Of a stretch of 64,000 nucleotides of DNA, positions 16,189 through 25,448 are shown piece after piece. How positions within the stretch are numbered: the first letter of the stretch is position 1; every line of letters begins with the position of its first letter. Source of the DNA: Actinoplanes sp. SE50/110 (GTDB lineage: Bacteria; Actinomycetota; Actinomycetes; Mycobacteriales; Micromonosporaceae); contig NZ_LT827010.1 of the NCBI RefSeq assembly GCF_900119315.1, forward strand, positions 4,931,001 to 4,995,000. The letters run 5' to 3'. The translations under genes were made by a program, and so were the position numbers. The notes under the pieces were generated by a model. That model was not told the origin of the DNA. It searched no databases and saw nothing but the letters and a program-made list of their open reading frames with translations.

Positions 16189-18813
16189 GTGCGGGCCGAT
16201 GCCTCACAGCCGCCGCTCGTCGGCCGGGACAGCGAGCTCGACGCCCTGATCACCGCCGTCGCCACCTGTGCCGGCGGCGGGTCCGTGGTGGTGACCGTCG
16301 GCGGGGACCCGGGACTGGGCAAGACCGCGCTGCTCGATGAGCTGGGCCGGTTGGCCGGCGCGGCCGGGCTCCCGGTGCTCCGCGGACGGGCGACGCCGGT
16401 CGGGCGGGCGGTTCCCGGCGACTCCCCGGTGTCGCGGGCCGTCGACGGCCTGCGCTCCGCCGCCGGCGGTCGACGCGCCGTCGTGCTGTGCCTCGACGAT
16501 CTGCATGCGGCCGACGACGACGACCTGGCGGTGCTCAGCCGGCTCCTGCGGCGTCCGCCGACCGGGGCTCTGCTGGTGGCCGGTGCCTATCGGCCCCGTC
16601 AGGTCTCCGGTGCGCTGGAGACGGTCCTGCGGGACACCGCCGCCGGTTTCCGCACCGTCCACCTGGCTCCGGCCGCTCTCGACCAGGCGGCGGCCACGCG
16701 GTTGTTCGGCGACGGTCCGGCCCTGCGCCACCTGGCCGCCAGCGGCGGCAATCCGCTCTATCTGCGGGTGGCATGCGAACTGGAGCGCCGCGGCGGTGAC
16801 CCCGCCGCGTTACCCGAGGATCTGCGCACCGCCCTGACCCGCGACCTCGCGCCGGTGCACGGCGATCAGCTCGCGGTGCTGCGCGCCGCCGCCGTCCTGG
16901 GCGACCCGTTCGACCCGCTCCTGCTGGCGCCGGTCGCCGAGCTCGACGAGCGGGCCGCGCTCGCCGCGCTCGACGGCCTGGCGGCCCGGGACCTCGTCCG
17001 CTCGGACGGATCGCATCACCGGTTGACCCTCCGGCACACCCTGGTGCGGGTCGCCGTGGTCCGCCGGACGCCACCGGGATGGTGGATCGCCGCGAACGCG
17101 CGCGCGGATCGGGCCCTGCACCGCTGCGGTGCCGGCCCCCTCGCCCGGGCTCCGCACCTGGCCCGGGCGGCCCGGCCGGGCGACGCGACGGCGGTCGCCG
17201 TGCTCACCGAGGCGGCCACCCGGGCGACGCCCCGCGCCCCGGCGGCCGCGGCCGCCTGGCTGCGCGCCGCGTTGCGGCTGCGTCCCGAGCCGCCCGCCGA
17301 CCCGGCGGCCCCCGCCCGCATCGAGCTGCTGCTGGCGCTGGCGCGGGCCAGCGCGGCGACCGGTGATCCGGCCGGCTGCCGCGCCGCGCTCATCGAGGCG
17401 GCCGAGCTGGCCCCGATCGGTCGGCGCGCCGGCGTCGTCGCCCTGTGCTCGGCGACGCAGCGCCTGCTCGGTGATCCGGGCGGCGCCGAGCTGGTGGCAC
17501 GCACCGAGCTGGCCAGGTGGGCCCCGGCCGACCCGGGAGCCGACCCGGTGCGGCTGCAACTGGCCGTGGCCGGGCTGGGCGTCCCCGGGGGTGGCGCGCG
17601 GCGGCTCGCCGCCCTGGCCGAACGCGCGACCGATGCGCGGACCCGGACCGCGGTGGCGATCTGCCGGGCGCTCGACGCCGGCTACCGAGGGCACACACCG
17701 CAGCTGTGCGCGGCTCTCACCGGGGCGACCCCGGTCGTCGACGGCATGGCGGACGCACCGTTCGCCGCCTTCCTCGACGAGGTCTGCCAACTCGCCTGGG
17801 CGGAGATCATGGCGGGGCGGCACGCCGACGCGATCCGGCACACCGGCCGGGCGGTGCGGGCCGCCTGCGGCACCGGCCAGCGGCATCTACTGCCCCATCT
17901 GCTGATCTGCCGCGCCTACGCCCAGCTGGCGACCGGTGACCTGGCCGGTGCCACGGCGGCCGCCGGCCAGGCGCACCGGGCCGCGCACCTGCTGCACCTG
18001 ACCGACCTGGCCGCCGGCGCGCAGGCGCTGCACCACGCCGCCGCGGCGTTGCGCGACGATCCCACCGCCGGGCCGGCGGTCGGTGCACCGGCCGGGCCGG
18101 ACCGGCCGGGCCAGGCGGCCGTCGCCGAGCTCGCCGCGGTGCGGCTGGATCAGGGGCGGGCCGACGACTGCGCCGCGCTCCTACGTCCGGTGGTGGATCG
18201 CGACGACGCGGCGACCCACGCGTTGCAGGCCGGGTGGTTCGGCACCGCCGCTCGCGCCGCGATGGTCCTCGGCGACCCGGCGGCGGCGCGCGACTGGGCC
18301 GGCCGCGCGGCCCGGGTGGCGGACGTGGTGGGCCTGCCGGGTCCGCGTGGCCATGCGTTGCTGGCGCAGGCGGTCGTGACCGGTGCCGATCCGGTCGCCG
18401 CCGGGCAGCTGTCCGCGGCCGCCGCAGCGTTCGCCACCGCCGGACTGGTGCCCGCCGAGATCCGCGCCCGCCTGCTGCTCGGCCGGGTCCTCGTCGACCT
18501 GCGGCAGCTCGACGAGGCGGCCGCGAGCGTGGGCGAGGCGAAGAACCTCGCGGACGCGTACGGCGCGGCCCGGCTCGCCGTCCTCGCGGTCAACGTGCAG
18601 CGTCGCATCGGCGCGGGCCGGTCCCGGGGCTGCGCCGACGTGCTCTCCGAGCAGGAACGGCGCATCTGTGCCCTGGTCGCGGCCGGCCTCACGAACCGGG
18701 ACGTGGCCCGTGAGCTGTACATCTCGGTCAAGACGGTGGAGGGACACCTGACCCGCATCTTCCGCAAGCTGCGGGTCACGTCGCGGGCGGCGTTGACCGC
18801 GGTCGCGGTGTGA
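16189..18813 (+). CDS. LAL-type LuxR-family regulator with AAA ATPase domain
   Basis: 874 aa. The N-terminal ATPase domain has Walker A GDPGLGKT (residues 39-46) and Walker B VVLCLDDLHAADD. The centre is helical and TPR-like, and the C-terminus is a LuxR helix-turn-helix (LSEQERRICALVAAGLTNRDVARELYISVKTVEGHLTRIFRKL). GTG 16189 has GGGAGG eight bases upstream; an in-frame GTG three codons earlier overlaps that site. It is divergent from lanL, so it is the likely pathway activator. Its 3' end overlaps the convergent second LAL gene by 38 bp. Confidence 0.85.
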   Translation: MRADASQPPLVGRDSELDALITAVATCAGGGSVVVTVGGDPGLGKTALLDELGRLAGAAGLPVLRGRATPVGRAVPGDSPVSRAVDGLRSAAGGRRAVVLCLDDLHAADDDDLAVLSRLLRRPPTGALLVAGAYRPRQVSGALETVLRDTAAGFRTVHLAPAALDQAAATRLFGDGPALRHLAASGGNPLYLRVACELERRGGDPAALPEDLRTALTRDLAPVHGDQLAVLRAAAVLGDPFDPLLLAPVAELDERAALAALDGLAARDLVRSDGSHHRLTLRHTLVRVAVVRRTPPGWWIAANARADRALHRCGAGPLARAPHLARAARPGDATAVAVLTEAATRATPRAPAAAAAWLRAALRLRPEPPADPAAPARIELLLALARASAATGDPAGCRAALIEAAELAPIGRRAGVVALCSATQRLLGDPGGAELVARTELARWAPADPGADPVRLQLAVAGLGVPGGGARRLAALAERATDARTRTAVAICRALDAGYRGHTPQLCAALTGATPVVDGMADAPFAAFLDEVCQLAWAEIMAGRHADAIRHTGRAVRAACGTGQRHLLPHLLICRAYAQLATGDLAGATAAAGQAHRAAHLLHLTDLAAGAQALHHAAAALRDDPTAGPAVGAPAGPDRPGQAAVAELAAVRLDQGRADDCAALLRPVVDRDDAATHALQAGWFGTAARAAMVLGDPAAARDWAGRAARVADVVGLPGPRGHALLAQAVVTGADPVAAGQLSAAAAAFATAGLVPAEIRARLLLGRVLVDLRQLDEAAASVGEAKNLADAYGAARLAVLAVNVQRRIGAGRSRGCADVLSEQERRICALVAAGLTNRDVARELYISVKTVEGHLTRIFRKLRVTSRAALTAVAV

Positions 18814-21418
18814 CACCGGCCCGGAGAGCACCGATCAGGCTGGCCCGGTTGCGCACCTGCAGCTTGCGGTACACGCGGCCCAGGTGACCGTCGACCGTGC
18901 GCACGCTCAGGAACAGGGCTTCGGCGATGCCGCCACTGGTCATGCCGGTGCTGGCCAACCGGGCGACCTCACGTTCCCGCGAGGTGAGGTGGGCGAGCGC
19001 ACCACCTTCGGTGAACCGGCCGCGCAGGGTCGCGGCCTCCTCGGCCAGCCGGGCCGACCCGCACCGGTCGGCGAGCACCGCGGCGCGGTCCAGCCACTGG
19101 GCCACCTCGCCGGTGTCGCCGGCGTCCAGCGCCACCGCGGCCGTGGTGAGCAACGTGCGGCCCACCTCGATCCGCTCCCCGCCCGCCGAGAAGTCGGTGA
19201 TCGCGTCGCGCCCGGCGGCGAGCGCGCGGTCGACCTCACCGGCCAGTGCATGGGCCCGCATCCGCGCGCGCCGGGCGAACCCCTGCCGGTCGGTCGACGG
19301 CAGCTGCCGCAGGCAGACCTCGGCGAGCTCGGCCCAGTGCCGCACCGCGGCTTCGTCGTGCTCGGCCGCCGCCGCCTCGGCGAGGGTGTCGCACCAGCGG
19401 GGGCGCCGCCAGGCGGTCAGCTTCGGCAGGTCGGCGCCGCCGGCCGCGTCGAGCATCAGCCAGCGGGCACGGGCCGGGTCGCCGGTCAGCAGCACGAATT
19501 CGGCGTGGAAGCAGCGGATCGTGACGGCCCACGACTCCGGGGTGTCACCGGCGAGGCGTACCGCATGATCGGCCTGCGCCACCGCCTCGGCCAGGTCGCC
19601 GGGCCGGTGCCGCCAGAACAGGATCTTGGCGCGCAGCATCGCCGTGATCGCCTCGGTGGCCGCGTTGGCGTCCCATTCGACCGGGTGCGGGGGCTCGTCC
19701 AACGTCGCCAGCGCCTGTGGCAGGCTGCCGGAGCGCAGGCGCGCGTTGGTCAACGCGGTCAGCATCGCCGGCTCGATGTAGTTCTGACCGGTCCGCCGGC
19801 ACAGGTCGACGCCGCGCTCGAGGTGCCGGGCCGAGTTCGCGAGCCGGCCCAGCATCCCCTCCATCATGCCGAGCTGGAACACGGCCTCCAGGTTGGTCAG
19901 CAGCACGGCGTCGGGTGCCGCGTCGACCAGGTCGGCCGCCCGGGTCGCGGTCCGCAGGGCACAGGCCTGCCGGCCGGTGAACAGCTGGGCGAGCGCCGCG
20001 TGGGCCAGGGCGTGTGCCTCGCCGACCGGGTCGTGGTGGCGGCGGGCGATGGCGGCCGCGGTCTCGGCGTGCTGCTGCGACGTCTCGTAGTCACCCAGGT
20101 TGTAGGCATGGTCGGCGAGTTCGGTGTGCAGCGCCGCGGCGGTCCCGGTGTCGCGGTCGGCCAAGGCGGCCAGCCCGGCCCGCGCGAGGGCCGCGGCCTC
20201 GCCGTAGCGGCCGCGCTGCCGCTCGATGCGGCTGGAGTCGACCAGCGCGTGCGCCTCGTCGGGCGCCCGGCGCGGCGGTGCCGAGCGCAACGCGTCGAGC
20301 AGCGCCCGGCCCTCGGACGCCTCGCCGGTCAGCAGGCGCGCCCGGGCCAGCAGCACCTGGACCTCGTGGCGGTGCGGGTCGCCGTCGCGCAGCAACGGCA
20401 GGACGGTCTGCAGGTAACCGGCCGCGCCGGCCGGGGAACCGTAGAGCATTCCCCGCGCCGCCGCGATCAGGGTGATGACGTCGTCCGGCCGGCTCAGGTC
20501 GGCCGCTCGCGCCACGTGGTGGGCGCGGAGCGCGATCGGGGCCGCCCGGTCGGCCAGCACGGCGTCGGCGCGGCGGTGCAGCTCCGCGCGGTGGCTGGGC
20601 TCCAACCGGCCGTACACGACCACGCCGATCGCCGGGTGCCGCAGCGCGAGGTGCGGCGCCGGCTCGGCCGGCCGGACGAGGTCGAGTCGCATGAGCGTGT
20701 CGAGGGCCGTCAGCGTCGCGGGCACCGGCAACTCGGCGACCTCGGCGAGAAGCTCCGGCCGGAACGGCTGCTCGAGCACCGCCGCAGCACGCACCAGCGT
20801 GAGGGCGGCGCGGTCGAGGCGGGCCAGCTCACCGAGGATCGGGGTGCCGGCGTCCGGCTGCCCCGCGAAAACAGCGAGGTAACCCGGGTTGCCCTGGCTC
20901 GCCCGGTGTGCCGCCTCGACGCCGGGCCGGTCGCCGAGCAACTCCCGGCACTGCTCGGCGGAGAGCGGTCCGATCGTGCGGCGTTCCAGCAGTCCGGCGG
21001 GCACGGTGCCGGCGAGCACCGCGGCCAGGGCCCGCGACATCTGCCGCTCGCGGTAGGCCAGCAGGCAGAGCACCGGCCCGGCGCCGGTCGCCGCCACCAG
21101 ACGCTCGACCCGGTCGATGTGCGCGTCGGCGACCTCGTGCAGGTCGTCGACCACCACCAGCACCGGCCGTCGCGGCCCCGGGACGGGCACCGGGGCGCCG
21201 CGCGCCGCGACGACATCGACCCCGGCCGCTCGGGCCAGGGACACCGCCGCCGCCGCGAGAGCGCTCTTGCCGATCCCGGGTTCCCCGACGAACGCGAGGG
21301 CCCGGCCGGCACCGGACCCGAGCTCGGTGAGCGCCGCCCGGACGGCGTCGAGCTCACCCTGCCGGCCGACCAACCCGCGTCCGCCGGCACCGGACATCGA
21401 TGATGCTTCACCCGACAT
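18776..21418 (-). CDS. Second LAL-type LuxR-family regulator
   Basis: 880 aa. Walker A is GEPGIGKS (45-52), Walker B is PVLVVVDDLHEV, then a long helical repeat region, and a C-terminal LuxR helix-turn-helix (LTSREREVARLASTGMTSGGIAEALFLSVRTVDGHLGRVYRKLQV). The architecture is the same as in the LAL gene it faces, but the sequence is clearly different. The pair flanks the lanthipeptide cluster, so one or both may control it. No good ribosome-binding site precedes ATG 21418; ATG 21397 is an alternative start. Confidence 0.82.
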   Translation of the reverse strand: MSGEASSMSGAGGRGLVGRQGELDAVRAALTELGSGAGRALAFVGEPGIGKSALAAAAVSLARAAGVDVVAARGAPVPVPGPRRPVLVVVDDLHEVADAHIDRVERLVAATGAGPVLCLLAYRERQMSRALAAVLAGTVPAGLLERRTIGPLSAEQCRELLGDRPGVEAAHRASQGNPGYLAVFAGQPDAGTPILGELARLDRAALTLVRAAAVLEQPFRPELLAEVAELPVPATLTALDTLMRLDLVRPAEPAPHLALRHPAIGVVVYGRLEPSHRAELHRRADAVLADRAAPIALRAHHVARAADLSRPDDVITLIAAARGMLYGSPAGAAGYLQTVLPLLRDGDPHRHEVQVLLARARLLTGEASEGRALLDALRSAPPRRAPDEAHALVDSSRIERQRGRYGEAAALARAGLAALADRDTGTAAALHTELADHAYNLGDYETSQQHAETAAAIARRHHDPVGEAHALAHAALAQLFTGRQACALRTATRAADLVDAAPDAVLLTNLEAVFQLGMMEGMLGRLANSARHLERGVDLCRRTGQNYIEPAMLTALTNARLRSGSLPQALATLDEPPHPVEWDANAATEAITAMLRAKILFWRHRPGDLAEAVAQADHAVRLAGDTPESWAVTIRCFHAEFVLLTGDPARARWLMLDAAGGADLPKLTAWRRPRWCDTLAEAAAAEHDEAAVRHWAELAEVCLRQLPSTDRQGFARRARMRAHALAGEVDRALAAGRDAITDFSAGGERIEVGRTLLTTAAVALDAGDTGEVAQWLDRAAVLADRCGSARLAEEAATLRGRFTEGGALAHLTSREREVARLASTGMTSGGIAEALFLSVRTVDGHLGRVYRKLQVRNRASLIGALRAGVTPRPRSTPPAT

Positions 21419-22021
21419 ACGACGTTTCTATCATCGGATTCCACAGAGGACGCCGTTGTCGGCCGAGAGATCCTTGCGGCGAACCCGCACCATCGGCCAG
21501 TCGGTCCTCGGCGAGGTCCATCGGCGCCGGGCCCCACCGTCGCTCTGCCCGCCGAGGGCTGCGCCGGCCGGACACCATCACGTCATCACCGGGCAAGTGG
21601 CCGAACACCCACATGATCAGACCGGTACCTCCTGCAGGGCACCGGACCCATGGATGATCAGGATTGCCTTCCCGTTTGACGTACGAGCATGGATCGGATC
21701 AACGCCGTCGACAGTCATTGCACCAAACAACGGGTGTTTGCCGGCTGTCCCCGCACCTCGCGATCACCGGCCGCGGTTTCGGCGGTGAGTGCCCGGTCCC
21801 GGGTGCTGGCCGGTTCCCGCCGGACGGCGGCGAGGTGCTCGCGCAGTTGGCAAGTCGGCTGTCGCGGGCGACCTCCTACGGTGCCCCGGCACGGGTGCCG
21901 GCGTCCCGGGCCTGTCGCTCGGCGCGGGCGCGGCCGGTGATCGCTCCGCCGCGCGTGCGCTTCACGGCGGCGAGTCGGTCGGTGGCCTCGCGCCCCGGAC
22001 TTCGGCGGCCACGGCGGCGTT
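21419..22021. other. 603-bp gap with degenerate coding traces only
   Basis: No convincing gene. The minus strand near 21630-21675 reads ILIIHGSGALQEVPV before a stop, which resembles the first strand and oxyanion loop of an alpha/beta hydrolase. The minus strand around 21735-21880 reads QLREHLAAVRREPASTRDRA up to a stop. Both look like remnants, neither with a start codon or a recognisable full domain. The promoter of the LAL gene should be at the left end. Confidence 0.35.
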
Positions 22022-23530
22022 TCAGCTCCTCATGGCGGCGATGGCCATCGACGGCAGCCAGAGCGCGGCGTACACGGCGAGCAGCGCGAGCGACGCCGGG
22101 TCGGGTGTGTGGTGGTATACGGCCAGATAGGTGGCGGTCATGGCGACCAGCGTCACCATGTTGAACGCCCGCATACGACGCCCCGCGCGTATGCGTACCG
22201 CGCCCTTCTTACGGTTTGTCTTCGGGGTGACGAACCAGGACTGTGCCGTGTTGCGGAACCCCTTGATGTTGGCGATCGCATAGGTGTGCACGACCGACAG
22301 GGCGATCCAGCTAGCGACCGGGATGTAGAGAAGATTGATCCATTCGCGCTTTTTGATGGTCGTGACGACGAGGGGGGCGACGCCGCTGAGCAGCGTCACG
22401 AGCATGACCGGTCCCAGCCCGTATCCCAAGACGCGTAGCAGCTCACCGGGCTCGGCCGCCGGCCAGCCTGGTCCGGTGCCGAGGACCGCGACGGCGACCA
22501 CCAGCAGGCTCCACACCACGGACAACTCGACGCCCAAGGCGGCGGTGTAGTAGGCGTTCTGGCGCAGCAGGCTCCATTTGGTGCGCAGGTCGAGCCCTGA
22601 CCGTAGGACGGGCAGCAGGTACTCCTTGAAGGTGCGGGCCGAACCGATCGCCCAGCGCTCCTGCTGCCGACGGAACGCCTGGTAATTCGGCGGCACCTCA
22701 CCGAGATTGGCCACGTCTTCCAGGTAGACGCCGCGATAGCCGGATAGGTAGAAACGATTCGACAGGTCGATGTCCTCGGTCAGGTGACCGGCGCGGAATC
22801 CGCCCACGGCATACAGCGCCCGCAGGTCGAACATCGCGCAGCAACCGGTGAACAGCACCATGTGGTTCCACCGCTGCCGGCCGGGCAGGTCGGACAGATA
22901 GCAAGATTCCTCGTTGAGGGCCAGACAGCGCTGGAAGTGGTCGCTACGGCCGTAGTGATACAGACGCTTGGCCTGGACGTATCCCGTGGCCGGGTCGGCG
23001 GCGATCACCTCGAGGCAGCGCTCGACGGCGTCGGCCTGGGGACGCCAGTCCGCATCCAGAAGGTACATGTGGGAGAAGCCACGCTGTCGGAGATACTGCT
23101 CCATGGTCGACAGGTTGCCCGCCTTGAAGCCGACGTTCTCCGCCCGGTGGAACAGGACGAACCGATCCGATTCCCACAGCTCGATGTCGCTACCGGCGTA
23201 ACGGGCGCCGGGTACCAACGTGCAGCCCCGCTCTTGAGCCAGTGTCCGCAGCAGGGCGATCGTTTCCGGGTCGGTGGAGTCGTCGCCGACGATGATGGTC
23301 TTGTTCCGATAGGTCAGCTGCTCACACGCGACCACCGTGTCGGCGATCACTTCGCGCTCATTGAACGACACGATGACGACCGCCACCGCCGCGTCGAGCG
23401 GCAGCGGGACCGTGGGCGGGCGGCGGCGGGTCAGCGCGCCGAACGCGTAGGTGTAGTTGAAGACAGCGAAGAATCCGAAGTAGAGCGTCAGAAAGCCGGG
23501 AACGGCGAGAAGCAGAATCGTGGATGTCAC
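22022..23530 (-). CDS. Family 2 membrane glycosyltransferase (cellulose synthase-like)
   Basis: About 502 aa from GTG 23530; the start is uncertain because no ribosome-binding site is evident. One or two N-terminal membrane segments precede a GT-A domain with VVIVSFNEREVI, VGDDSTDP, LLDADWRP (DxD-type), GHLTEDIDLS (TED) and FRRQQERWAIG (Q-x-x-RW). Several membrane helices follow (roughly residues 345 to the end). This order fits processive polysaccharide synthases such as cellulose, hyaluronan or poly-GlcNAc synthases at the plasma membrane. No dedicated partner genes are adjacent, so the polymer is unknown. Confidence 0.82.
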   Translation of the reverse strand: MTSTILLLAVPGFLTLYFGFFAVFNYTYAFGALTRRRPPTVPLPLDAAVAVVIVSFNEREVIADTVVACEQLTYRNKTIIVGDDSTDPETIALLRTLAQERGCTLVPGARYAGSDIELWESDRFVLFHRAENVGFKAGNLSTMEQYLRQRGFSHMYLLDADWRPQADAVERCLEVIAADPATGYVQAKRLYHYGRSDHFQRCLALNEESCYLSDLPGRQRWNHMVLFTGCCAMFDLRALYAVGGFRAGHLTEDIDLSNRFYLSGYRGVYLEDVANLGEVPPNYQAFRRQQERWAIGSARTFKEYLLPVLRSGLDLRTKWSLLRQNAYYTAALGVELSVVWSLLVVAVAVLGTGPGWPAAEPGELLRVLGYGLGPVMLVTLLSGVAPLVVTTIKKREWINLLYIPVASWIALSVVHTYAIANIKGFRNTAQSWFVTPKTNRKKGAVRIRAGRRMRAFNMVTLVAMTATYLAVYHHTPDPASLALLAVYAALWLPSMAIAAMRS

Positions 23531-23638
23531 GGCGCAGACCGTACGGGAGAGCGTTTTCAGGAATGCGTCATGCTGTGAAACTTTTGGACGCTTCTCCGGA
23601 CGTCGCCGCCGGTCAGCCGCAGCGGACGAGGGTCGCAG

Positions 23639-24034
23639 ATGCCCTTTCCGTTCGTCGTGAGGCTGGAAGTGCGGTGTGACATTTTCGGGCGTGGCCGCCC
23701 GGAGGGCTGCCCTGCGGGCCGAGGCCAGACCAGCACCGCCACCCGGACCGTCGTCGTCGACAACACCAAACCCGCCATCGCGATCAGCAAGGCACCCGCC
23801 AACGGCGCCAAACTCACCGGAAGCGCCGCGGTGACCGCCGCCGCCAGCGACCGCAACGGCATCGCCCGGGTCGAGCTGCTCGTCAACGGCAAACCGGTCG
23901 CCACCGACACCCGCGCCGGCTACGCGTTCACCCTCAACCCCGCGAGGTACGGCAAGACCTTCACCGTGCAACTGCGGGCGTACGATCGCGCCGGCAACAT
24001 CCAGTACAGCAGCCGGCGCACCTACCACCGCTGA
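23639..24034 (+). pseudogene. C-terminal remnant of a secreted protein with Ig-like domain
   Basis: Residues encoded from about 23724 (TATRTVVVDNTKPAIAISKA, then SDRNGIARVELLVNGKPVATDTRAGYAFTLNP and RAYDRAGNIQYSSRRTYHR) match the style of the Ig-like domain that ends many actinobacterial S8 peptidases and other exoenzymes. No signal peptide, catalytic domain or upstream coding is present, and the sequence before 23724 is not like a protein start. It is read as the 3' fragment of a deleted gene. Confidence 0.55.
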
Positions 24035-24134
24035 TGCATGGCCCTCGCCGGTGCCGGCCCGCAGCGGGCCGGCACCGGCGAGCAACCAGCCGCCATGCAC
24101 GAAGTGTCGGCACATACCCGACAGGAAAAGAGAA

Positions 24135-24548
24135 ATGAGCCCGGACTCACCGGCGTCGACGTCACCGCATTCCAAGCTTCGCCTTTACCTGGTCGCGCTC
24201 GCGGTCGTTCTCGTGGCAGCATCCGCGGCGGCGGTGATGTTCATCGTGCGGGACGGGTCTGGCCTCAAGGTCCGCTACGAGGTCGAGGCCACCAGCAAGA
24301 CCGCCACCATGATCACGTGGACCAATGGAACGAGCTCGGAAATTTCCAAGGTGCCGGCCTCGCTCGGAGAGACAGCCGGCCTCCCCTGGTCAACCACCGT
24401 CACCTTCAAGAAGTCCCAGCAGTACGTAGCCGTAGCGGTCACCTTGAGCGAACCCGGAAACGCCACCTGTCGCATGTTCTTCGACGGCGAAAAGGTTGCG
24501 GAGACCACCAACCCGGGGGGCGTGATCTGTGAAGGCACAACCCCCTAG
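24135..24548 (+). CDS. MmpS-like membrane-anchored protein
   Basis: 137 aa. A short cytoplasmic N-terminus and one transmembrane segment (about residues 16-38) precede a beta-rich exported domain with YEVEATSKTATMITWTNG, LPWSTTVTFKKSQQYVAVAVTL and a Cys pair (ATCRMFF, GGVICEG) probably forming a disulfide. This layout resembles actinobacterial MmpS-family accessory proteins. No MmpL partner is nearby. ATG 24135 follows an AGGAAAAGAG stretch. Function unproven. Confidence 0.6.
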   Translation: MSPDSPASTSPHSKLRLYLVALAVVLVAASAAAVMFIVRDGSGLKVRYEVEATSKTATMITWTNGTSSEISKVPASLGETAGLPWSTTVTFKKSQQYVAVAVTLSEPGNATCRMFFDGEKVAETTNPGGVICEGTTP

Positions 24549-24709
24549 GCGAAACGGCTTCCCGGAAATCGCCGCCGCGCGTCGACCCTGATCGACCGCG
24601 CGGGAAGTGGACCATCTGACGAGCAACGATGCTGGGCTGACCGCCGTGTCGCCGGCCCCCTGACGGACCGGCGTGCGGGGCTGCTTCCCGTGCACCCGCC
24701 GACCGACAA

Positions 24710-25369
24710 TCAACAGTGACAGTCGAGCTCGATGACGAAGGCGTCCTCCGGCAGGCCTTCCAGACAGGGCCAGACCAGCGAGGCGAACGCCGGCGTCTGC
24801 TCCATGTCCAGCCATCGGCCGTCAAGCGTGACCAGCGCGTACGTCATCAGCGCGGACTCGACGGCGGTGTCGAGAAAACGCTGCTCGTCGTCTCCAAGGT
24901 AGGTGACCTCGTCCCGGCCGTCGGTCCACAGCAGGCCGAAGACGTCGCCCTCGTCGTCGCTGCGGGCCCGGATCTCCGCGATGAGGGGTTGCGCCTCGTA
25001 CGCCTCCCGCGACGCGCACGTCTCGAGGGACCGGGCGGGTGGATGCCGGGATACCGCCTCCCGCCAGGCGGCCCACAGCTGTCCCGCCCGATCCCGTGCC
25101 GCCGTCCGCATCCCTTCCAGATCGAGCATCCGTTTCGGGCCGCCGTCGCACCGCAGCGGATCGGCAGGCCATCGGGTGCTGGGCAGGATGAGCGGGCTGT
25201 CCGCGTACTCCGGCCGGACCAGAAACTGCCCGGACGGGTGCCAGTGGTCCCACTCCCCCAGACCGGTCTCGTCGTCGATCCGGAAGGGCGCCATCACCGC
25301 GGCGACGGCCGCCTGCCAGTCCGCCTCCGCCCCCGGAGCCAGGCAGACGTAAACCCCGAAATGCGACAA
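24710..25369 (-). CDS. Conserved hypothetical protein
   Basis: 219 aa, acidic and soluble-looking, rich in Trp and aromatic residues (GLGEWDHWHPSGQFLVRPEY, DVFGLLWTDGRDEVTYLGDDE) and ending in CHC. No membrane segment, signal peptide or nucleotide-binding motif. The middle (MLDLEGMRTAARDRAGQLWAAWREAV) is a probable helix. I do not recognise a family. It stands alone between an MmpS-like gene and the defence operon. Confidence 0.6.
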   Translation of the reverse strand: MSHFGVYVCLAPGAEADWQAAVAAVMAPFRIDDETGLGEWDHWHPSGQFLVRPEYADSPLILPSTRWPADPLRCDGGPKRMLDLEGMRTAARDRAGQLWAAWREAVSRHPPARSLETCASREAYEAQPLIAEIRARSDDEGDVFGLLWTDGRDEVTYLGDDEQRFLDTAVESALMTYALVTLDGRWLDMEQTPAFASLVWPCLEGLPEDAFVIELDCHC

Positions 25370-25448
25370 GGCTGCTCCCTATAACGCCCTGGACTTCCTC
25401 GCGTCTTGCATTACGTCCCAGCCAGCCGCTGCGCAGGATGAGGAAAGC

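Noticed and set aside
18884..21403. 839-codon plus-strand frame opposite the second LAL regulator
   Set aside because: Same type of antisense shadow; no domain and no ribosome-binding site.
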